Positions 8,308-20,706 of a stretch of DNA of 42,874 nucleotides are shown here, piece after piece. Where the stretch lies: contig CAIUAY010000096.1 in NCBI GenBank assembly GCA_903897335.1, positions 1 through 42,874 on the forward strand, read 5' to 3'. How positions within the stretch are numbered: the first letter of the stretch is position 1; every line of letters begins with the position of its first letter. Below the pieces are notes generated by a model. That model did not search any database. It saw only the letters and a list, made by a program, of their open reading frames with translations, and had not been told where the DNA came from. Origin of the DNA: an uncultured Chromatium sp. Its GTDB lineage: Bacteria > Pseudomonadota > Gammaproteobacteria > Chromatiales > Chromatiaceae. The translations under genes and the position numbers were made by a program.

Positions 8308-9009
8308 ATGACAGGGTTGCGACGTCACAGGGAACACCACCGCACAGACCGCATCGGCTGGCTGCGGGCCGCCGTGCTCGGCGCGAACGATGGCATCGTC
8401 TCGACCGCCAGTCTTGTGCTCGGCGTGGCGGCGGCGGGTGCCAGTCACGACAATCTTCTGCTGACCGGGGTCGCGGGCCTGGTGGCCGGCGCCATGGCGA
8501 TGGCCGCCGGCGAGTATGTCTCAGTCCATTCGCAGGCCGATACCGAGAACGCCGACCTGGCACGCGAGCGCACCGAGCTCGAACAGAATCCTCCCGCCGA
8601 ACGCCGTGAACTCGCGGCGATCTATGTCGCCCGAGGGCTTGAGCCGAGTCTCGCCGAGCAGGTGGCGGAGCAACTGATGGCGCACGATGCCCTCGGTGCC
8701 CATGCGCGCGACGAGCTCGGCATCTCCGCGACCCTCAGCGCGCGCCCGATTCAGGCCGCACTGGCGTCGGCCGCCAGCTTCGCGGTCGGCGCGGCGCTGC
8801 CGCTGGCCGTCACGGCACTGACGCCCGAGCACGTCCTGATTCCCTGGGTGTCGGGCGCCTCGCTCGCCTCTCTGGCCATGTTGGGCGCCATCGCCGCACG
8901 GGTTGGTGGTGCTAGCATGCTGATCGGCGCCTGGCGGGTCACCTTCTGGGGAGCGCTGGCGATGGCCATCACCGCCGGTGTGGGTTCAGTGTTCGGTGGC
9001 TCCGTTTGA
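8308..9009 (+). CDS. VIT1/CCC1-family transporter
   Basis: The 233-residue membrane protein is of the VIT1/CCC1 family (vacuolar iron/manganese transporter type). The first transmembrane segment carries the family motif 'RAAVLGANDGIVSTASLVLG', followed by 'GLVAGAMAMAAGEYVSVHSQADTENADL', both hallmarks. A cytoplasmic loop rich in Glu/Arg (about 80-130) and three C-terminal membrane segments follow. The expected role is export of ferrous iron or manganese. The frame can be opened upstream within the reductase gene, but the ATG at 8308 gives the normal family N-terminus. It lies 10 bases after the FMN reductase stop and 21 bases before the SOUL gene, so the three probably form one operon. Confidence 0.93.
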   Translation: MTGLRRHREHHRTDRIGWLRAAVLGANDGIVSTASLVLGVAAAGASHDNLLLTGVAGLVAGAMAMAAGEYVSVHSQADTENADLARERTELEQNPPAERRELAAIYVARGLEPSLAEQVAEQLMAHDALGAHARDELGISATLSARPIQAALASAASFAVGAALPLAVTALTPEHVLIPWVSGASLASLAMLGAIAARVGGASMLIGAWRVTFWGALAMAITAGVGSVFGGSV

Positions 9010-9030
9010 TCGTTCGCCGAGGTCACCTCA

Positions 9031-9636
9031 ATGACTCGCTTCCAATTTCTTACCGCCTTCATCCTGTTCCTGGTCTGGAGTCATGTCATGGCCATTGATG
9101 AACCCCCGTACACCGTCGTCCGCGCGGACGATACCCTCGAAGTGCGTCACTATGAGCCCTACCTGGTGGCGGAAACCCTGGTCGACGCGTCGGCCGACGA
9201 GGCCGGAAACCAGGGCTTTCGCATCCTGGCCGGATACATCTTCGGTGGAAACAACGGGGCACAGCGCATCGAGATGACCGCGCCCGTCGCCCTAACGCCC
9301 ACCAAGATCGCAATGACGGCGCCGGTGGCGCAACGCGCAAGCGCCGGCGGATACCTCATTCAGTTCGCAATGCCCCGAAAATGGACGCTGGAGACCCTAC
9401 CGGTGCCAACCGATCCGCGCGTGACGCTCCGTGCGATGCCGGCGCGAACCATCGCCGTCATCCGCTACTCCGGCTTCTGGTCGCAGAGCCGCTACGAGGA
9501 TCACCTGAAGACGCTGAAAGACGCCCTCGCACAGCGCGGCCAGACGTGGCATGGCGAACCCGTGTGGGCTCGCTATGATCCTCCCTGGAAACCCTGGTTC
9601 TTGCGACGCAATGAGATCTGGCTTGAGCTTGATTGA
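9031..9636 (+). CDS. SOUL heme-binding family protein, exported
   Basis: The 201-residue protein begins with a hydrophobic signal peptide (about 1-22, 'FLTAFILFLVWSHVMA'). The SOUL/HBP fold follows, with 'YTVVRADDTLEVRHYEPYLVAET', 'GNQGFRILAGYIFGGN' and the repeated 'IEMTAPVALTP' / 'IAMTAPVAQ' motif typical of the family. The C-terminal part 'RTIAVIRYSGFWSQSRYEDHLKTL' also fits. SOUL proteins bind heme or other hydrophobic ligands. It is likely periplasmic. It follows the VIT gene by 21 bases, so the operon combines a flavin reductase, a metal exporter and a heme-binding protein, which suggests iron or redox stress. That link is inference. Confidence 0.92.
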   Translation: MTRFQFLTAFILFLVWSHVMAIDEPPYTVVRADDTLEVRHYEPYLVAETLVDASADEAGNQGFRILAGYIFGGNNGAQRIEMTAPVALTPTKIAMTAPVAQRASAGGYLIQFAMPRKWTLETLPVPTDPRVTLRAMPARTIAVIRYSGFWSQSRYEDHLKTLKDALAQRGQTWHGEPVWARYDPPWKPWFLRRNEIWLELD

Positions 9637-9697
9637 GCGCCAAGTGTTGTCGCTCACTGTATTTCACAGGAAATCTCAGAATCCCTTGACGATAATG

Positions 9698-9850
9698 ATG
9701 AACACGGCCGCCACCGGGCGGCGGCGGCTCAACATCAACGGCACCATTGATCTCGATCGCCCGGTGGTGCGCTTCGACGAGACGATCAACGCCGACTCCC
9801 CAGGATTGCTTTGTTCAAACAACTCGATCACTTGAACCTCGCTGCCACCC
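9698..9850 (+). pseudogene. IS630-type transposase remnant, frameshifted
   Basis: The frame reading RRRLNINGTIDLDRPVVRFD and then ETINADSP resembles the central part of IS630/Tc1-mariner DDE transposases (RRxNINGAxxL...xxxxxxNAxSTixLfxqLe). The continuation 'IALFKQLDHL' lies in a different frame, so there is a frameshift within about 120 bases. Neither end of a full gene is present. It occupies most of the gap before the L,D-transpeptidase gene. Confidence 0.6.
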
Positions 9851-9921
9851 CAGGAAAGGGGCACCATTTAGCTGACCCCATTTGTGCGCGGCGTCGACTC
9901 TCCGCATCCTTGCACTCAAAC

Positions 9922-10683
9922 ATGACCCGCATGGCTCTCTGCCTGTGCCTTAGTCTGTTGGGTGCCGGTTGCGGCTCGCGCCTGGCAACGAAGGCGGACA
10001 ATGCCGCGCATCTGCCCAACCCGATGCTCAATGCAAACGATGCTGAAGACGCAGATGTTCCGTTCGTGATGGAACAAAAAACGGACATGGCAGAGGGTGC
10101 CAGGCAGGCCAACTTTGCGTCAGAGAGCGCATCGCGCAGGACACGGGAGATGGCCGATTGGGTGGTCAGTTCACGAGACAATCTCAACATGCCGTTCGCG
10201 ATTGTCGATAAAGTCAACGCTAAGGTTTATGTCTTTGGCGTGGACGGACAGCTACGCGGAGCAGCGCCCGTGCTCCTTGGACTGGCGCAAGGTGATGACG
10301 CCACCCCCGGCATTGGTGACATGCGGATGTCACGGATCTCCCCTGCGGAGCGGACGACGCCGGCGGGTCGTTTCGTGGCGACCATGGGTCGCAATTCACA
10401 TGGCAAGGAAATCCTCTGGGTGGACTACAAAAATGCCATCTCCATGCATCCGGTCATTACGAGTCGACCCAAAGAGCGCCGGGCGGAACGCCTGGACACG
10501 CCATCGCCGCTTGATAACCGTATTTCGTATGGCTGCATCAATGTTCCAGTGAAATTCTTCGAGAACGTGATACATGGCATGTTTTCCGGGACGGACGGCA
10601 TTGTTTATGTCTTGCCCGAAACCAGGCGGGTCAGACCATCATCATCCGGAAGACGCGACTCACAGACCGGCATTCAAGATTGA
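9922..10683 (+). CDS. L,D-transpeptidase (YkuD-like) lipoprotein
   Basis: The 253-residue protein has a lipoprotein signal peptide with lipobox LGAGC (Cys17). A disordered spacer (about 20-85) is followed by a YkuD-like domain (about 92-232). Motifs are 'MPFAIVDKVNAKVYVFGVDG', 'TTPAGRFVA', 'ISMHPVIT' with His176, and SYGCIN (202-207) with the presumed catalytic Cys205. The usual motif is S-H-G-C, so Tyr203 replaces the conserved His. It would act on peptidoglycan or anchor proteins from the outer membrane. Frames open further upstream, but the ATG at 9922 gives the clean lipoprotein start. No operon partner is evident. Confidence 0.85.
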   Translation: MTRMALCLCLSLLGAGCGSRLATKADNAAHLPNPMLNANDAEDADVPFVMEQKTDMAEGARQANFASESASRRTREMADWVVSSRDNLNMPFAIVDKVNAKVYVFGVDGQLRGAAPVLLGLAQGDDATPGIGDMRMSRISPAERTTPAGRFVATMGRNSHGKEILWVDYKNAISMHPVITSRPKERRAERLDTPSPLDNRISYGCINVPVKFFENVIHGMFSGTDGIVYVLPETRRVRPSSSGRRDSQTGIQD

Positions 10684-11082
10684 ATGGCGTGAGTGGCGTT
10701 GGTACATAAATCTGCCCATTCCTGTTACTCACGGTTCGCTCATTTTGAAGGGCGCTTCCCCGGATGACGCGCTCATGCCTTGATAAATGGCCTCTGGAAA
10801 TCCGAGCAAGCCGACCATGCGCAACTGCATGGTGTTCAGCCCGCGTAGATTGGGGTGAACGAAAGTGACCCCCAACATTCGTAGCTTTCAGCCCCGGCTC
10901 ACCCTACTCTTCCGGGGACGGCGACGTCACGCGAGGCGCCTGATGGCGCACTCGGATTTTGCCACCCCCTCCGCGAATGGCTCGACGGCGTGTTGGATGC
11001 GCTTTGCGTCGCCGCCTGGCTCCTTGGCCACTGCGGCGCGACGCCCGCACCGACGCCTACCGAGAACTAGGTCGTGTTAACG
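10684..11082. other. Remnant-rich stretch without an intact gene
   Basis: Only short frames are seen. A leftward 49-codon frame (10878 to 10729) reads MLGVTFVHPNLRGLNTMQLR and then VGLLGFPEAIYQG; it looks protein-like but I do not recognise it. A rightward frame near 10965-11070 encodes 'LREWLDGVLDALCVAAWLLG', also unrecognised. The right edge abuts the broken antiporter gene, so this may be the scar of an insertion or deletion. Confidence 0.35.
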
Positions 11083-11273
11083 CTACTTGACCCAGGATTC
11101 ACCCGCTCCGAGGACGGACGCACCCACGAACGCGCCGATGAACAACTGGGCGGGGCGATGGCGCCCACCACGCTCTCCGACAAGGCCGTGGCAATGCGCA
11201 GCCAGATCGACAACAAACTTGCCAGCAACGCCAGACTCAACCAGATGGCCGCCTGAGTCCAGATTTCCGTCAT
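11083..11273 (-). pseudogene. Truncated, frameshifted cation:proton antiporter (N-terminus)
   Basis: The first 40 residues, MTEIWTQAAIWLSLALLASL followed by LSIWLRIATALSESVVGAIA, match the N-terminus of Kef/NapA-type CPA2 antiporters. The reading then shifts: 'QLFIGAFVGASVLGAGESWVK' continues in another frame after a GC-rich spot near 11150, and a stop follows at once. Intact family members continue with many more membrane segments, so the gene has both a frameshift and a 3' deletion. Its ATG overlaps the stop of the DUF190 gene by four bases, showing it was the third gene of the fluoride operon. Confidence 0.75.
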
Positions 11274-11596
11274 GACTGACTCCCGTTGGTAAAGCCCGAC
11301 TCAACCGGCACGCGCAGATAGAAGAGATTCAGCTTTTCCTTGGCAAGATGAGCCAGAAAGCGATCCGCCTCATCCTGGGTGGCCACGAAGCCGACCTCCA
11401 CCGGCAGATCGCCGGCCAGCTCGAAGAAATACTCCTCGTGCAGGCGTCCATGGCGACCGAATCCGGCCAGGGCGCGAAAGGCCGAACCGCCGTGCAGGCC
11501 AAACGTCTTGGCCTCTTCCAGCAGCCATTCATAGGCCAGTTTGTGATGATGGCGGCGGTTCTCCGCTACGTAGAACTTGAGAAAACACCCCTGCAT
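11270..11596 (-). CDS. DUF190 domain protein of fluoride operon
   Basis: The 108-residue DUF190 protein has the family start 'MQGCFLKFYVAENRRHHHKLAYEWLLEEAK', then 'GLHGGSAFRALAGFGRHG' and the C-terminal strand region 'LPVEVGFVATQDEADRFLAHL'. DUF190 proteins have a PII-like ferredoxin fold and are often encoded next to crcB, where they may regulate the channel or an antiporter; their exact role is not settled. The ATG is preceded by AGGGGAG. It lies 33 bases after crcB and overlaps the broken antiporter gene. Confidence 0.88.
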   Translation of the reverse strand: MQGCFLKFYVAENRRHHHKLAYEWLLEEAKTFGLHGGSAFRALAGFGRHGRLHEEYFFELAGDLPVEVGFVATQDEADRFLAHLAKEKLNLFYLRVPVESGFTNGSQS

Positions 11597-11629
11597 GGTC
11601 GTGCTCCCCTGAAAAGATAAAGCGGCGGT

Positions 11630-12019
11630 TCAACCGCGTGTCAGCAGTAAATGGATCAAGGCGATACCGAGCGCCGTCATGGCCAGCGAGCCGGCCAGGT
11701 GCGCTCCGATCGCACCCAGCCCCCAGAGAATTTCTCCCCGCAACAGCAGATTGACGACCTCCGCCGAAAAGGTCGAGAAGGTGGTCAGCCCGCCGAGAAA
11801 GCCAGTGATAATCAGCAGCCGGATCTCCGGCGGCACATTCGGATGGCGCGCGAGCCAGGTGATGGCAAACCCGATCAGCAGCCCGCCGAGTAGATTGGCG
11901 GCCAGGGTTCCGAGAGGGATCGTTGGAAAGACAGGGTTGAGACGACTGCCGAGCAGCCAGCGCAGCAGGGCGCCCAGACCGGCGCCAACGAAGACGGCAA
12001 AAGCAGAAAGAAGAGTCAT
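11630..12019 (-). CDS. crcB: Fluoride ion channel CrcB/FluC
   Basis: The 129-residue protein has four transmembrane segments and the family motifs: '[17 protein letters not shown]' near the N-terminus, '[17 protein letters not shown]' (the conserved GTLxxNxxG), and '[21 protein letters not shown]' (GFxGgxTTFSTF, which holds the phenylalanine-box and sodium-site residues). It exports fluoride as a dual-topology dimer. A fluoride riboswitch lies about 90-140 bases upstream on the same strand, which directly supports function and control. Confidence 0.96.
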   Translation of the reverse strand: MTLLSAFAVFVGAGLGALLRWLLGSRLNPVFPTIPLGTLAANLLGGLLIGFAITWLARHPNVPPEIRLLIITGFLGGLTTFSTFSAEVVNLLLRGEILWGLGAIGAHLAGSLAMTALGIALIHLLLTRG

Positions 12020-12080
12020 GCGTTCCCTCGGACAGACAGGGTCATCGGAGAGTGCGTGATAGCGGACGCGACGTGCGCGA

Positions 12081-12160
12081 GCCTACCTTCCCCATCCGGG
12101 TTGATCGGGTAGGCATCATCAGCCGGTGAACGGCGGTTAGGGGAGGAATGCCCTCTCCAC
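12081..12160 (-). promoter_or_regulatory. Fluoride riboswitch (crcB motif)
   Basis: Read on the minus strand, the stretch GGAGAGGGCATTCCTCC (12158-12142), then CTAACCGCCG, then GGCTGATGATGCCTACC closely follows the known proteobacterial crcB motif: GGxGATGGCATTCCTCC hairpin, AACCGCC pseudoknot/stem strand, and GGCxGATGAxxCCTAC. A second dyad, GCCTACC (12087-12081) with GGTAGGC (12114-12108), overlaps the end of the aptamer and may be the switching helix. It lies in the leader of crcB, as expected for activation by fluoride. Confidence 0.9.
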
Positions 12161-12199
12161 TTGGATGTCATGCGATTGGTCACAAGGCGTCCATAGAGG

Positions 12200-12784
12200 T
12201 CAGGATGCCTCACGGCGAACCTCGCTGCTGATCGGCTCCGGCTCACGCGGCGTGAAACAGCAGACCCGCCCTTCCTCATCGAAGCGCACCTGACAGGCAT
12301 CCACCAGGCGTTGCTGCAAGCGGGCGCGGGCACGCTGAACGCGCGATTTAGCGCCGGGTAGCGAGATCCCCAGCCGGTCGGCCAGGACGCGCTGGGACTG
12401 ACCCTCGATGTCGCACAGGGTCAGGGCGAACCGGTCGGCCTCGGACAATTCCGCAAGCACTCTTGGCAGACACTGGTTGAGCTCGTCCACTGGGGCAGGC
12501 GTCGTGCTGGCTGGTGCAGGGAGATCGTCCGGCAGACTGAGATGTGCGCGGTGTGCTCGCAGCCGATCAGTCAGCGTGTTGCGCGTTACCTGGAACAGCC
12601 AGGCGCGGGGGTTCTGAACGCCGCAAAAACGCCGGCCTTGCCGCAATACCTTGAGGAACGCATCGTGCAACAGGTCCTCGGCGTCTTCGGGTTGATCCAG
12701 TCGGTGCTGGAGGTAGCGGCGCAGTTCGGCTTCATGGATTGACCAGGCGGCGAGCAGACAGGTGGGAGTGGAGCCTTTCATCAT
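12200..12784 (-). CDS. ECF-type RNA polymerase sigma factor, SigZ-like
   Basis: The protein (about 194 residues) has sigma region 2 ('LRRYLQHRLDQPEDAEDLLHDAFLKVLR', 'NPRAWLFQVTRNTLTDRLR') and region 4 ('LSEADRFALTLCDIEGQSQRVLADRLGISLPGAKSRVQRARARLQQRL'), as in ECF sigma factors. The tail 'DACQVRFDEEGRVCCFTPREP' with a Cys-Cys pair resembles the SigZ group, whose end may bind metal or sense redox state. A TTG at 12799 is possible, but ATG 12784 fits better. No anti-sigma gene is adjacent in the window. It is upstream of crcB on the same strand, but the riboswitch suggests crcB is controlled separately. Confidence 0.88.
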   Translation of the reverse strand: MMKGSTPTCLLAAWSIHEAELRRYLQHRLDQPEDAEDLLHDAFLKVLRQGRRFCGVQNPRAWLFQVTRNTLTDRLRAHRAHLSLPDDLPAPASTTPAPVDELNQCLPRVLAELSEADRFALTLCDIEGQSQRVLADRLGISLPGAKSRVQRARARLQQRLVDACQVRFDEEGRVCCFTPREPEPISSEVRREAS

Positions 12785-13096
12785 GGATGTGGTGCCCAAT
12801 AGTTATCCGGTTCGGAGATCCGCAAACGGTGCTGGGGACGGCATGTCTAAGCATGTGGCCACTTTTGCCGCAGCAGCCAAGTGACCGACGAGGTGATCAA
12901 AGCGGACATGGTCAACCCATGTCATTTTTGCAAATAACGCGACAGATCACCGAACCACATCTGATTAGACCATGGCAGCAAGGATCGTACTGGTCTTGGC
13001 CAACAATAAGGGCTGTGTCACCATTCAGTTCTGCTGGAGAACCGCGTCGCACGCCCCATTTAGCCAGAACCAGACGTTGAACCCTGGAGTGACCCC
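12785..13096. other. Intergenic stretch, no gene
   Basis: No supported gene. The rightward frame 12739-13080 lacks protein-like composition and overlaps the sigma factor start. The one structured element is a hairpin with a T-run at 12905-12929, listed separately. Confidence 0.45.
12905..12929 (+). terminator. Orphan Rho-independent-like terminator
   Basis: GACATGG, loop TCAAC, then CCATGTC forms a perfect 7-bp stem, followed directly by ATTTTT. Orientation is rightward. No rightward gene lies just upstream, so it could be a leftover from a deleted gene or could block read-through into the Lon-N gene. Confidence 0.45.
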
Positions 13097-13759
13097 ATGG
13101 CGCAAAATCCCTTTTTACCCAAATTTTCCGATCTGCCTGCCGAGATTCCGGTCTTTCCGCTCGCGGGGGCGGTGGTGATGCCAGGCGTTCAGCTTCCGCT
13201 CAATGTCTTCGAGCCACGCTATCTGGACATGGTGCTCGATGCCCTGGCTGCCGATCATCTGCTGGGACTGGCTCAACCAACCAGCGAGACGCTGTTGAAC
13301 GATATCCCGGAACTCCATCGGATCGGCTGCGTGGGGCGGATCACATCATATAGCGAGACCAGTGATGGACGGATCATTCTGGTGCTGACCGGTATCTGCC
13401 GTTTTCAGGTTAAGCATGAGGTCGATGGCCGCAAGGGTTATCGGCGTCTGGCCGTTGACTGGGAGCGGTTCGCGGCAGACTGTCACGAGAATCAGGAGGT
13501 GATTGCGGATCGCGGTGGCTTTCTGACATCACTCAAGTCCTATTGCAGGTTGCGTGGGGTCGAAGTGCCCTGGGACGACATCGAGCACATGGCCGATGCT
13601 GATCTCACTAATCTGCTGTGCGCCCATCTCCCGCTGAGCCCAGAGGACAAACAGGCATTGATCGAAACCATCTCGACGACGGATCGCGCCGCCTTGATGC
13701 GCGGATTGCTGGACATGGCATCTGTTTCCAATATCAATGTGGCGGAGCATCGCCATTAA
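13097..13759 (+). CDS. Lon N-terminal (substrate-binding) domain protein
   Basis: The 220-residue protein consists of a Lon N-terminal/LON-substrate-binding domain without the ATPase and protease parts. Key elements are 'LPAEIPVFPLAGAVVMPGVQLPLNVFEPRYLDMVLDAL' and 'GCVGRITSYSETSDGRIILVLTGICRF', the usual LON-SB signature, followed by a helical C-terminal part. Stand-alone LON domain proteins are widespread; their role (often guessed as protein quality control) is not settled. The start has GGAG seven bases upstream. It is convergent with hrpA. Confidence 0.9.
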   Translation: MAQNPFLPKFSDLPAEIPVFPLAGAVVMPGVQLPLNVFEPRYLDMVLDALAADHLLGLAQPTSETLLNDIPELHRIGCVGRITSYSETSDGRIILVLTGICRFQVKHEVDGRKGYRRLAVDWERFAADCHENQEVIADRGGFLTSLKSYCRLRGVEVPWDDIEHMADADLTNLLCAHLPLSPEDKQALIETISTTDRAALMRGLLDMASVSNINVAEHRH

Positions 13760-13848
13760 GCAAAAGATCTGTTGCCTTGCCCGCTGGTGCATCGTTGTGA
13801 TGCGTGATCACGGCTTGCAAGCACTGATCGCCACTCGGTACGTTTTGG

Positions 13849-17828
<3,980 letters not shown>

Positions 17829-17832
<4 letters not shown>

Positions 17833-20687
17833 GTGTGAGTGAGGTTTATCGGTGTGAGGTGGATCGAGCTGCTATCCAGGGCGGTCCGCTCCAGCGCGGC
17901 GGCCAGTTCCAACGCATGTGGCGAGACGGCGCGCGCAAAGAGCCGTGAGCCGACGGGGGCGGCGGGGAAATCCTGCCGGAGTTTTTTGAGTTCTGGGTCG
18001 CCTTCGGTGAGACCCTGATGGGCACGGGGGCTGGCGGTCGCAAAGAGACTGAACACGCCTTGCTGCAAATGCCCCAATTCCTGCCATTGGCCGTAGGTCG
18101 TGCTAGGCGAAAGTACCGGCTCGAAACGCCCGCGACGCAGTCGTCCGACGAACCAAGCAAAGGGCGCTTGCCCATCGTGGCGGGTGCGCAGGTGGTCGAT
18201 CAGCAGCGTGTTCTCGCCCGGGACGAGACGCAGCAAACCGAGCGCCACGCCCGTCTTGGCCGTGGGCGAATGGGGGTTTTTCTCGTCCATCGGCAGCGGG
18301 GGATGCACGATGATCTCGGGTGGCTCGTCGCCGAAGGCTTGGTCGAGCAGTTTGGTCCAATGTTCGCCCGCGATGTCGAACAGCCCCTTGATGTAGCGCG
18401 AACGGCTGCCGTTGCCGGCCAGCAGCAGGTGGATCGGCGCCGAGTCAGGCAATTCCGCGCGCAGTCGGGCCAACTCGGCGAGGAATGCCTCCACCCCGCC
18501 GCGTATCCGGCTTTCCAGTAGCGCATTCAGTGCCTGGGCGTCGATTTTAAGCTCGCACTGCTTGATTGAGGTTCCGTCAGCGTCGATCAGATCGAGCTTG
18601 ATTTGCGTAAGTGGCTTGGGCGCTTCGTCTTCGAGGAACGGGCGTAGCGTGGCCGCGAATACGACGGTATTGGTCTGCGCCGCCTGGGTAGGCGCGAGAA
18701 AGGCCTCGCTGCCAGTGAACGGGTTGGCATCTAGCGGCTTGGTGAACTGAATGCGTTTTTCGCGCAGTACAGCGAGATTGTGCTGAAAGGCGATGTAAAC
18801 CAGGTGCTCGAGCAGATTTTCGCCACCCAGGAAATTATCGCCACCGCTGGCCAGATGTTCGAACACCCGCTCGTAGCCCTGCTGTTCTTCCGCGGGCGTG
18901 GCCCAGCGCAGGAGACCGAAGTCAAAATCGGTGGTGCCGCCGCCGAAGTCGAACACGGCGTAAGGCACTCCGGCCTCGGTCGGTTCCACTCCGAATTGCG
19001 GCAGGGCCGCGGCGGCATAGGCAGCCGGCTCGCTGGCCAGTTCCGACACCGCGAAGTCGTTGAGCACCTGCGGGTGGTATTCGATCAGCGTGTGCGGCAG
19101 GCTCCGCTGCAAGCCGCGACGGAAGCTCGCCAGGGTGCGGTCCTTGATTTCGCGCGGGTATTTGGCCGGAAAGCTGAGGTAGTACTTGAGGAACAGCCCG
19201 CGCCCGCGCCAGTTGATCGCCATACCCAGATACCAGGCATAAAGCTCGATGGGATCGAAAGGATTTTGGGCACCCGCCTCTAGCGGCTGGCCGCGCACAG
19301 GGTTGCGCTCGCTGTGCGGTGCCAGTTCGATGGCCCGCCCCTTGCCGTCAGTGATGCGCACGCGCCGATCCTCGCTGGAGCGCAGCGCCCATTGCTTGAG
19401 CCGGGGCAGGATACGGGCCAGCACCTCGGTCTTCCCTGGGTTGTCGCGATAGCTCTCCTGGGCTTCGTGGGCGGCGCGCACCCAGTCCCAATCGAGCGCC
19501 GGGCGGTAGGCATGCGCCGTCCAGGCGGCCTCGAAGGCCGTGAAGTCGATACATTCGAGCACGGTCGGGTTTTCAAAGTGCCGCGCCTTGACGTCCGCGT
19601 AGAAGTCGCGCACGCCGATGCGCAGGAGTTCGCGCGCACCGCTGGCGGTATCCATGGCTACCACCGTGCTGCTGGTGCCGAAGTCGATGGCCACGGCTCG
19701 ATGCTGCACGTCGCGCCCAGGATCGCGGGCGACGAGTCCGAAGCGCGCGAGCGTCGCCGGTTCGGTTCCCCAGAGTTCCCACACCCCCTTTTCGGGGTCG
19801 GTCAATTGCGCGCGGTCGAGTTTGGGCAGACGGCAGGGCGTGTAATCGAGATACTCCAATTGGTCGGTTGCGACAAAACGGTGAGGGTCGAGGCGCGTGT
19901 TTTTGTCATCGCCGGTGTCGTTGACGGCACCAAGGTCAATCCGCTCGTTCAGCATAGTCATCAGTAGTGCCTCGATTGACAGACCCTGCCAGCGTGAGTC
20001 GCTTTGGGGAGCAAAACCTTGCCCCTGCGGGGAGAGTAGACGCCAGGCTCGGGTCATCATGTCGGCCAGCATCTGGGCATCCGATGCATGCTTCCAGAAT
20101 AGGTTACAGGCGAAGATGTAGGCATCGCCTGAACTGATACCCCAGCAGCCATCGTCAACATCGCAGTGGCCTTCTACAGTTAGCCAGTGATAGGTTTCAC
20201 TGCCGGCGGCTATGGTCAAACGGTAAGCGCTTCCCTTTTGATGTGGATTATTGCTGGCGGTGGCAAAGGCCTGGAGTTGTGCTTTTGTCGGCAAGCGCCA
20301 GCCTTCCAACCCCGCCCAGCGCCCTTTGCTCACCAACTGCTTGCCATCCGCAAGCGAAAAGACGTTATTGCTGGTCTCGTTGTTCCACAGCAGACGGGTC
20401 TTGGTGTGCAGCGTGGCGAGGCGTTTGTTGTCCTTTAAGTGATGGACGAAGACGAAGGGATGCTGATCGAGAAAGACCCGCAGATTGGCAGCCGGCGGAT
20501 AGAGCAGACGGGTTTGCGTATCGAACAGACCGCTTGCCTTCCGAATATCGTTCTCGCCGTCGGGCAGGATGTGCCAGAAACGGCTGCGGGCAAGGCTGTC
20601 GGTGAACTCCGCCAAATTGTCGGCGTGGCGCGCTTCAAGATCGAAGGCGCGAGGGGAAGAGGCGTTGGGAAGCGTCATCGCGGTCAC
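17829..20687 (-). CDS. Lcl/DUF1566-like domain fused to Hsp70/actin-fold ATPase
   Basis: The 952-residue protein has two recognisable parts. Residues about 95-225 resemble the Lcl/DUF1566 fold: 'TRLLWNNET' and 'GLEGWRLPTKAQLQAF', then 'YHWLTVEGHCD' with a Cys-rich loop. From about 330 on there is an Hsp70/actin-like ATPase: phosphate 1 motif AIDFGTSSTVV (333-343), phosphate 2 motif VFDFGGGTTDFDFG (578-591), 'SGGDNFLGGENL' (614-625) and an adenosine motif 'IHLLLAGNGSRSRYI' (752-766). No DnaK-type substrate-binding domain is clear in the C-terminal 180 residues. Start: GTG at 20687 or ATG at 20678. It is the last of five genes in the leftward operon and overlaps hrpA. I infer an ATP-driven scaffold or chaperone acting with the HerA-like ATPase encoded upstream. 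Confidence 0.85.
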
Positions 20688-20706
20688 TCGCTGTCAATGG
20701 GTGCTG

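Noticed and set aside
12739-13080. Rightward 113-codon frame between the sigma factor and the Lon-N gene
   Set aside because: Trp/Arg/Ser-rich composition, no motif, and it overlaps the sigma factor start.
13760-13848. Hairpin TGCATC-GTTGT-GATGCG as a bidirectional terminator between the Lon-N gene and hrpA
   Set aside because: Short stem and no T-run on either strand; not strong enough to call.
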